DNA from: Butyricicoccus sp.
GTDB lineage: Bacteria; Bacillota; Clostridia; Oscillospirales; Butyricicoccaceae
Length of the DNA stretch: 8,693 nucleotides
Direction of reading: 5' to 3'
Assembly (NCBI GenBank): GCA_031293105.1
Contig: JAUMSA010000093.1
Coordinates: 1 to 8,693, forward strand
Part shown: positions 5,924-8,693 of the stretch, piece after piece
How positions within the stretch are numbered: position 1 is the first letter of the stretch
Layout of the letters: each line of letters begins with the position of its first letter
Notes under the pieces: generated by a model
The model's input: only the letters and a program-made list of their open reading frames with translations
What the model was told of the DNA's origin: nothing
The model's database searches: none
Translations under genes and position numbers: made by a program

Positions 5924-6824
5924 TTTTGGCGCCTCCCTTCTTGGACGGCTTGTTGAAGTATTTGTCTTTCCAGTAGGGGATGGCCAGGAAGATGGCGACA
6001 ATCACAGCTGTGAGCAGCTTGAGATAGTCGGAATCGATACCGAACCAGAAGATGACCTGCAAGACAACGTAATAAATAATCGCACCGAGGACAACCGACA
6101 GCAGCCGCAGCGCAAAGTTGCGGAAAATCCGGCTGAAAACCACTTCACCAATAATAACCGCCGCCAGGCCGATGACAATCGAGCCAATGCCCATCTTGAT
6201 ATCGGCAAAGCCCTGATACTGGCTCAAGAGGCCGCCCGACAGCGCCACCAAGCCATTGGACAGCATCAGGCCCAGCACCTTGGTAAAGTTGATGTTGATG
6301 CCCTGTGCGCGGCTCATGTGCGGATTGGCGCCCGTGGCGCGGATGCCACAGCCCAGCGCGGTGCCAAAGAACCAATAGAGAATGGCGATAATCACGACCA
6401 CAAAAATGGCCACAACAAAGATCGCTTGGTTGATATAACGGCTTGACACCAGCAGCGGGTATTTATCCACGCTGATTGACTGGTTGGAACCGTCCAAAAT
6501 TTGCAGATTGATCGACCAGAGTGAAAACTGGGTCAGGATACCGGCCAACAGCGCCGGGATACCCATGAGGGTATGTAACAGGCCGGTGATGAGTCCGGCA
6601 CCCAAGCCGACGGCCAGCGCGCCCAGCATGGCGACCCAGACCGGCAAGTCGGCGCGCAGCAGCATGATGCAGGCCGCGCCGCCGGTAGCGATCGAGCCGT
6701 CCACCGTCAGGTCGGCAATATCAAGCACCTTGAAGGTAATGAAAACGCCAATCGCCATGATGCCCCAAATGAGTCCCTGACTCACAGCACCCGGCAGGGC
6801 GTTCAGCAGATTGCTCAGTTGCAT
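5916..6824 (-). CDS. ABC transporter permease, TrpY-type
   Basis: Inner-membrane channel subunit, 302 residues, with about eight hydrophobic segments. It is a member of the branched-chain/ribose-type permease superfamily (BPD_transp_2) and resembles COG4120. The motif GCGIRATGANPHMSRAQGIN (about 160-180) is the cytoplasmic loop that contacts the ATPase; members of this family keep RATG-N there. The tail is basic and hydrophilic (KDKYFNKPSKKGGAKNA). The ATG is preceded by AAGGGGG with an 11-nt gap. It follows the receptor gene at 95 bp, separated by a hairpin, and overlaps the ATPase gene by 8 bp. Only one permease gene is present, so the channel is probably a homodimer. Confidence 0.92.
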   Translation of the reverse strand: MQLSNLLNALPGAVSQGLIWGIMAIGVFITFKVLDIADLTVDGSIATGGAACIMLLRADLPVWVAMLGALAVGLGAGLITGLLHTLMGIPALLAGILTQFSLWSINLQILDGSNQSISVDKYPLLVSSRYINQAIFVVAIFVVVIIAILYWFFGTALGCGIRATGANPHMSRAQGININFTKVLGLMLSNGLVALSGGLLSQYQGFADIKMGIGSIVIGLAAVIIGEVVFSRIFRNFALRLLSVVLGAIIYYVVLQVIFWFGIDSDYLKLLTAVIVAIFLAIPYWKDKYFNKPSKKGGAKNA

Positions 6825-6875
6825 AGAAATGCGTTCCCCCTTTTATTTAATTAAACGTCCCAATATAGCAAAACA

Positions 6876-6899
6876 GCGGAAAAGGCGCGCCCTTTCCGC
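6876..6899 (-). terminator. Intercistronic hairpin between receptor and permease genes
   Basis: On the minus strand GCGGAAAGGG (6899-6890) pairs with CCTTTTCCGC (6885-6876), ten pairs with one G-U, around CGCG. A weak T-tract (TGTTTTGC) follows. It lies 20 nt after the receptor stop codon. Such hairpins in binding-protein operons commonly stop part of the transcripts or protect the upstream mRNA, giving more receptor than membrane subunits; that role is inferred here. Confidence 0.65.
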
Positions 6900-6919
6900 C
6901 GTTTATCATGCAGTTTCAA

Positions 6920-7933
6920 TTATTCTTCCGTAGCTTCGATGGCCGTATAGCCTTCCGGAGGGGTCAAGCCCAGCTGCTCGCAGATGTCGGGGTTATACAT
7001 TTTGGTCTGCGAGGGTGCAAACTGAATGTTCATGGTTGCGATATCCTCGCCGCCAACCAGAATGTCATACGCCATCTGTGCGGTGGTTTCGCCCAGCTCG
7101 TAGTAATCGATCGACAGGGTAGCTACGCCGCAGCCAGAGCAGATGCCCTGTTCACCAGCGATGACCGGAACCTTGGCCGGGATGACCGCATTGGCGATGA
7201 TGCCGGTGTTGTCGGCTACGACGTTATCGGTCGGCACGTAGATAACATCACTTTCCTGGGCAGCCTTAGTGACAACCGTAGACAGGTCATTGGAGTCCGA
7301 GAAGGTGTATTCGGTGCAGGTGTAACCCAGTTTTTCCAGTTCGGGCTGGATGACGCCGATCTGGTACTTGGAGTTTGCTTCGCTCGAGCAGTACAGCAGG
7401 CCAACGTTCTTGGCGTCCGGGAACCACTCATTGAGCATAGCTGCCTGCTGGTCAAGCGGCGCCAGGTCGGAAGTACCCGAAATGTTGCGGCCTGTGACTT
7501 CGTTCATGGAATCGTCGTCCAGCGCAGCTCCGTAGCTCGAAATCGAGGTGCCGAGAATCGGGATGTCACTGGTGGCCGATGCGGCTGCCTGCAGGGGAGC
7601 CGTTGCATTGGCCAGGATGAGATCCACATTGCCCGAAACAAATTTATTCATGATGGTGTTGCAGGTCGGCTGGTCGCCGTTGGCGTTCTCGTTCTGGAAG
7701 GAGACTTCCAAGCCGTCGGCTTCCATCAGTTCGGTCAGTTTATCCTGGAAGCCCTGGGTCGCGGCGTCGAGTGCCGGATGCGGCGCCAGCTGGCAAATGC
7801 CGATGGTGTAGGCGTCCCCGCCGGATGCAGCCGATCCATCGCCGGACGAGTTGGAATTATTGCCGCATGCAGCCAGGGAAAGGGTCATCACGCCGGCCAG
7901 AGCCGCGGCAACCAGCTTCTTGGTTTTCATCAT
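6920..7933 (-). CDS. ABC transporter substrate-binding lipoprotein, TrpX-type
   Basis: Extracellular receptor anchored by lipid, 337 residues. The signal peptide MKTKKLVAAALAGVM leads to the lipobox SLAAC, then an Asn/Ser/Gly-rich linker. The mature part reads as the ABC_sub_bind family (PF04392, COG2984): YTIGICQLAPHPALDAATQG near 42-61, then SDIPILGTSISSYGAAL, KNVGLLYCSSEANS, SDVIYVPTDN and PVIAGEQGICSGCGVATLS, with a conserved C-terminal region MNIQFAPSQTKMYN. Members of this group import tryptophan or tyrosine in some Bacillota, but many have unknown ligands, so the substrate is a guess. Two ATGs are adjacent (7933 and 7930). AGGTGG lies 4 nt before the first and 7 nt before the second, so the second may be used. 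It is first in the operon. Confidence 0.93.
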   Translation of the reverse strand: MMKTKKLVAAALAGVMTLSLAACGNNSNSSGDGSAASGGDAYTIGICQLAPHPALDAATQGFQDKLTELMEADGLEVSFQNENANGDQPTCNTIMNKFVSGNVDLILANATAPLQAAASATSDIPILGTSISSYGAALDDDSMNEVTGRNISGTSDLAPLDQQAAMLNEWFPDAKNVGLLYCSSEANSKYQIGVIQPELEKLGYTCTEYTFSDSNDLSTVVTKAAQESDVIYVPTDNVVADNTGIIANAVIPAKVPVIAGEQGICSGCGVATLSIDYYELGETTAQMAYDILVGGEDIATMNIQFAPSQTKMYNPDICEQLGLTPPEGYTAIEATEE

Positions 7934-7960
7934 AATACCACCTTTAATCGAAGTTATATC

Positions 7961-7993
7961 GGGGAAATTGGTACGAAATACCCCTTACAATTT
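7961..7993 (-). other. Overlapping short inverted repeats in the ABC operon leader
   Basis: AAATTG (7965-7970) and CAATTT (7988-7993) are inverted repeats with GTA/TAC nested inside. Alternatively GGGG (7961-7964) pairs with CCCC (7981-7984). The two pairings overlap and exclude each other. The segment lies at the predicted transcript start and upstream of the receptor ribosome binding site. It may be an operator, a small leader hairpin, or chance. Confidence 0.3.
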
Positions 7994-7996
7994 TTC

Positions 7997-8025
7997 ATTT
8001 TAGCAGCTAAAAGCAGAATGGTCAA
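7997..8025 (-). promoter_or_regulatory. Promoter of the ABC transporter operon
   Basis: TTGACC (8025-8020), a 17-nt spacer and TAAAAT (8002-7997) on the minus strand, five of six matches in each box. The predicted start near 7990 gives a leader of about 57 nt, too short for a T-box or a typical amino-acid riboswitch. Confidence 0.85.
7998..8012. promoter_or_regulatory. Candidate operator palindrome over the ABC operon -10 box
   Basis: TTTTAGC-A-GCTAAAA on the plus strand is a perfect 15-bp palindrome with a one-base centre. It covers nearly all of the -10 box and the adjacent spacer. This placement is typical of repressor operators. No regulator gene is adjacent and the motif is not one I recognise. 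Confidence 0.5.
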
Positions 8026-8095
8026 GCATTTTGTGCAGGCGGCTTAAAAATCTTTTGTCATACCCAAACAAAAAAGCATGGGAGGGAAAGGAAAA

Positions 8096-8227
8096 ATGTT
8101 TGGAAACAGCACGAAAATACCAGACCTGAGGGCTAAAAACGCGAGAAAGAGTGGAAAGAAAGGATGGGTTTGGGCAAAAGATACGAAAAGGACGACATAC
8201 GACTGGGCCGAGCAGAAAAAGTGCTGA
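8096..8227 (+). CDS. Doubtful small basic ORF, 43 residues
   Basis: The region 8030-8330 is an intergenic stretch of strongly purine-rich plus strand. Within it an open frame of 43 codons starts at an ATG with GGAGGG 9 nt upstream, and an in-frame ATG also sits at 8078. The peptide has many Lys and Arg, one Cys as its last residue and three Trp in its second half (GWVWAKDTKRTTYDWAEQKK). A small hairpin with a short T-run follows 16 nt after the stop. Against it: purine-rich DNA has few stop codons and looks like a ribosome binding site by chance, no clear promoter is visible, and I recognise no family. It may be non-coding. Confidence 0.2.
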   Translation: MFGNSTKIPDLRAKNARKSGKKGWVWAKDTKRTTYDWAEQKKC

Positions 8228-8243
8228 AAAAGAAAAATATGAG

Positions 8244-8262
8244 AAAAGGGGCTTCCCTTTTT
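8244..8262 (+). terminator. Small hairpin with T-run upstream of the HPr-like gene
   Basis: AAAAGGG (8244-8250) pairs with CCCTTTT (8255-8261) around GCTT, followed by a single further T and then GCC. The stem is short and half A-T, so termination would be weak. It separates the doubtful small ORF from the next promoter and lies where that promoter's -35 region would be. Confidence 0.35.
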
Positions 8263-8271
8263 GCCAAGCTA

Positions 8272-8280
8272 TGTTATAAT
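8272..8280 (+). promoter_or_regulatory. Extended -10 promoter of the HPr-like gene
   Basis: TGTTATAAT contains a perfect TATAAT (8275-8280) with TG one base upstream, the extended -10 form that tolerates a poor -35. At the expected distance only TTCCCT (8253-8258) is present. The predicted start near 8287 gives a leader of about 40 nt ending in AGGAGG. Confidence 0.7.
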
Positions 8281-8327
8281 GGGTTCAAAGAAAGAACGAT
8301 AGATTTTTTTAGGAGGTTGTATTTGAA

Positions 8328-8564
8328 ATGACTCGAGCAATCAAGGTAAAGAATACCGAAGACATCCAGAAGATCAATCAGATCGTTACCCGTTATGGTT
8401 TTGACATCTGGATCCATGGCAAGAGCGGCATGGTTGACGCAAAGAGCCTGCTGGGTATGTTCCTGCTGTCCCTCAACGAGCCCCTGCAGCTGGTTGTCGA
8501 AGACGACGTGGATGCAAGCGCTCTGCTGAAGGATCTCAGCGAGTACCTGGACATCGAAGAATAA
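8328..8564 (+). CDS. HPr-like protein lacking the phosphocarrier histidine
   Basis: Encodes 78 residues, slightly shorter than HPr (about 88). The second half aligns by eye with HPr: FDIWIHGKSGMVDAKSLLGMF (25-45) matches the strand and helix around Ser46 of Bacillus HPr, and LQLVVEDDVDASALLKDLSEYL matches the last strand and helix. The N-terminal part contains no GIHARPA loop, so the His15 phosphorylated by enzyme I is absent. Ser40, in AKSLLG, falls where HPr kinase acts on Ser46. Similar His-less proteins occur in other Clostridia. A sugar-carrying role is therefore unlikely; a regulatory role like that of Crh is possible but unproven. The ATG lies 11 nt after AGGAGG. It stands alone, with no ptsI or hprK nearby. 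Confidence 0.85.
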   Translation: MTRAIKVKNTEDIQKINQIVTRYGFDIWIHGKSGMVDAKSLLGMFLLSLNEPLQLVVEDDVDASALLKDLSEYLDIEE

Positions 8565-8610
8565 AAAAACAGGCAGCCATTGTTCAATTCCCACAGACCC
8601 ATGTCGAGCT

Positions 8611-8634
8611 GCTGCTGGCACAAAGCCAGATAGC
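8611..8634. terminator. Weak hairpin in the gap between convergent genes
   Basis: CTGGC (8615-8619) pairs with GCCAG (8625-8629) around ACAAA, with GCT/AGC adding an imperfect base. It lies after the HPr-like gene and 1 nt past the stop of the gene entering from the right. There is no T-tract on either side, so it is a poor intrinsic terminator; no better one is visible in 8565-8635. Confidence 0.25.
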
Positions 8635-8635
8635 A

Positions 8636-8693
8636 CTATTCCAGCACACGCAACAAGGCGTGCCTCTGGTCAGAATAGTCGTACAAGTCATAG
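8636..8693 (-). CDS. C-terminal end of an unidentified protein (5' part outside the window)
   Basis: On the minus strand one frame reads YDLYDYSDQRHALLRVLE and then TAG at 8638-8636. The composition, with an acidic and aromatic start and an amphipathic final helix, looks like a real protein end. The other two minus frames give an early stop or an implausibly Cys/Ser-rich peptide. The plus strand is also open here, in register with this frame, but without a start codon or ribosome binding site. Eighteen residues are too few to name a family. If real, it converges on the HPr-like gene. Confidence 0.4.
   Translation of the reverse strand, partial: YDLYDYSDQRHALLRVLE

Noticed and set aside
5736..6446. 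236-residue plus-strand open frame
   Set aside because: Antisense to the permease and ATPase genes; very hydrophilic Asn/Gln/His-rich peptide typical of a reverse-strand artefact.
7934..7990. T-box or tryptophan-type leader before the ABC operon
   Set aside because: The GGTGG here belongs to the ribosome binding site. The leader is too short, and no specifier stem, T-box or terminator is visible.
6908..8047. 379-residue plus-strand open frame
   Set aside because: Antisense shadow of the substrate-binding lipoprotein, which has a signal peptide, lipobox and family motifs; the plus frame has none.
8274..8636. 120-residue minus-strand open frame
   Set aside because: Antisense to the HPr-like gene, and its codons run into the HPr promoter.
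8562..8693. Plus-strand gene starting after the HPr-like gene
   Set aside because: The frame is open to the edge but has no ATG, GTG or TTG start with a ribosome binding site near its beginning. It is in register with the more protein-like minus frame.
1..8693. tRNA, rRNA, CRISPR array, insertion sequence or prophage genes
   Set aside because: I saw no regularly spaced repeats, transposase or integrase motifs, or tRNA-like cloverleaf in the intergenic regions.

Overview
The window reads as a stretch of chromosome from a moderately GC-rich member of the Clostridia (Bacillota), possibly in the Oscillospirales. The evidence is Gram-positive-style: strong AGGAGG-like ribosome binding sites, sigma-A promoters, many intrinsic terminators, a PyrR-controlled RNA attenuator, an archaeal-type aspartyl-tRNA synthetase and an HPr-like protein without the phosphocarrier histidine. 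Nothing looks like a phage, plasmid, insertion sequence or CRISPR array. Genus-level assignment is not possible from the sequence alone.

Layout from left to right. (1) On the minus strand, the 5' part of pyrR (1-491) runs off the left edge. It is preceded by a complete leader (about 492-702) with a promoter, a PyrR-binding hairpin, an antiterminator and a terminator. (2) A divergent small Ala/Gly-rich protein (882-1067, plus) meets a convergent lipoprotein gene (1115-1825, minus) at a shared perfect inverted-repeat terminator. (3) A tRNA-directed minus-strand pair, archaeal-type aspS (2961-4283) followed by a tRNA-dihydrouridine synthase (1938-2900), has its own promoter at 4332-4360. (4) xpt (4419-4991, minus) sits between a promoter with a short leader and a terminator. 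(5) A three-gene ABC uptake operon of the TrpXYZ type runs on the minus strand: lipoprotein receptor (6920-7933), permease (5916-6824) and ATPase (5144-5923). A consensus promoter, overlapped by a palindrome, lies in front and a strong terminator behind. (6) A purine-rich intergenic region (8030-8260) holds one doubtful small ORF. (7) A divergent HPr-like gene (8328-8564, plus) follows, and the last few codons of a convergent minus-strand gene enter at the right edge.

Most of the identified genes serve nucleotide supply and translation. PyrR senses UMP/UTP and controls pyrimidine genes that would lie to the left. Xpt salvages xanthine. AspRS charges tRNA with aspartate and, judging by one OB-fold residue, may also charge tRNA-Asn for later amidation. 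Dus modifies tRNA. The ABC operon imports a small organic solute, with tryptophan or tyrosine the best family-level guess.

I do not see a clearly new biological system. The best second-look items are the three-state pyr attenuator, the palindrome over the ABC promoter, the probable non-discriminating AspRS, the histidine-less HPr homologue, and the unexplained inverted repeat at 752-784. Several gene starts are placed at ribosome binding sites, inside the longest possible reading frames.
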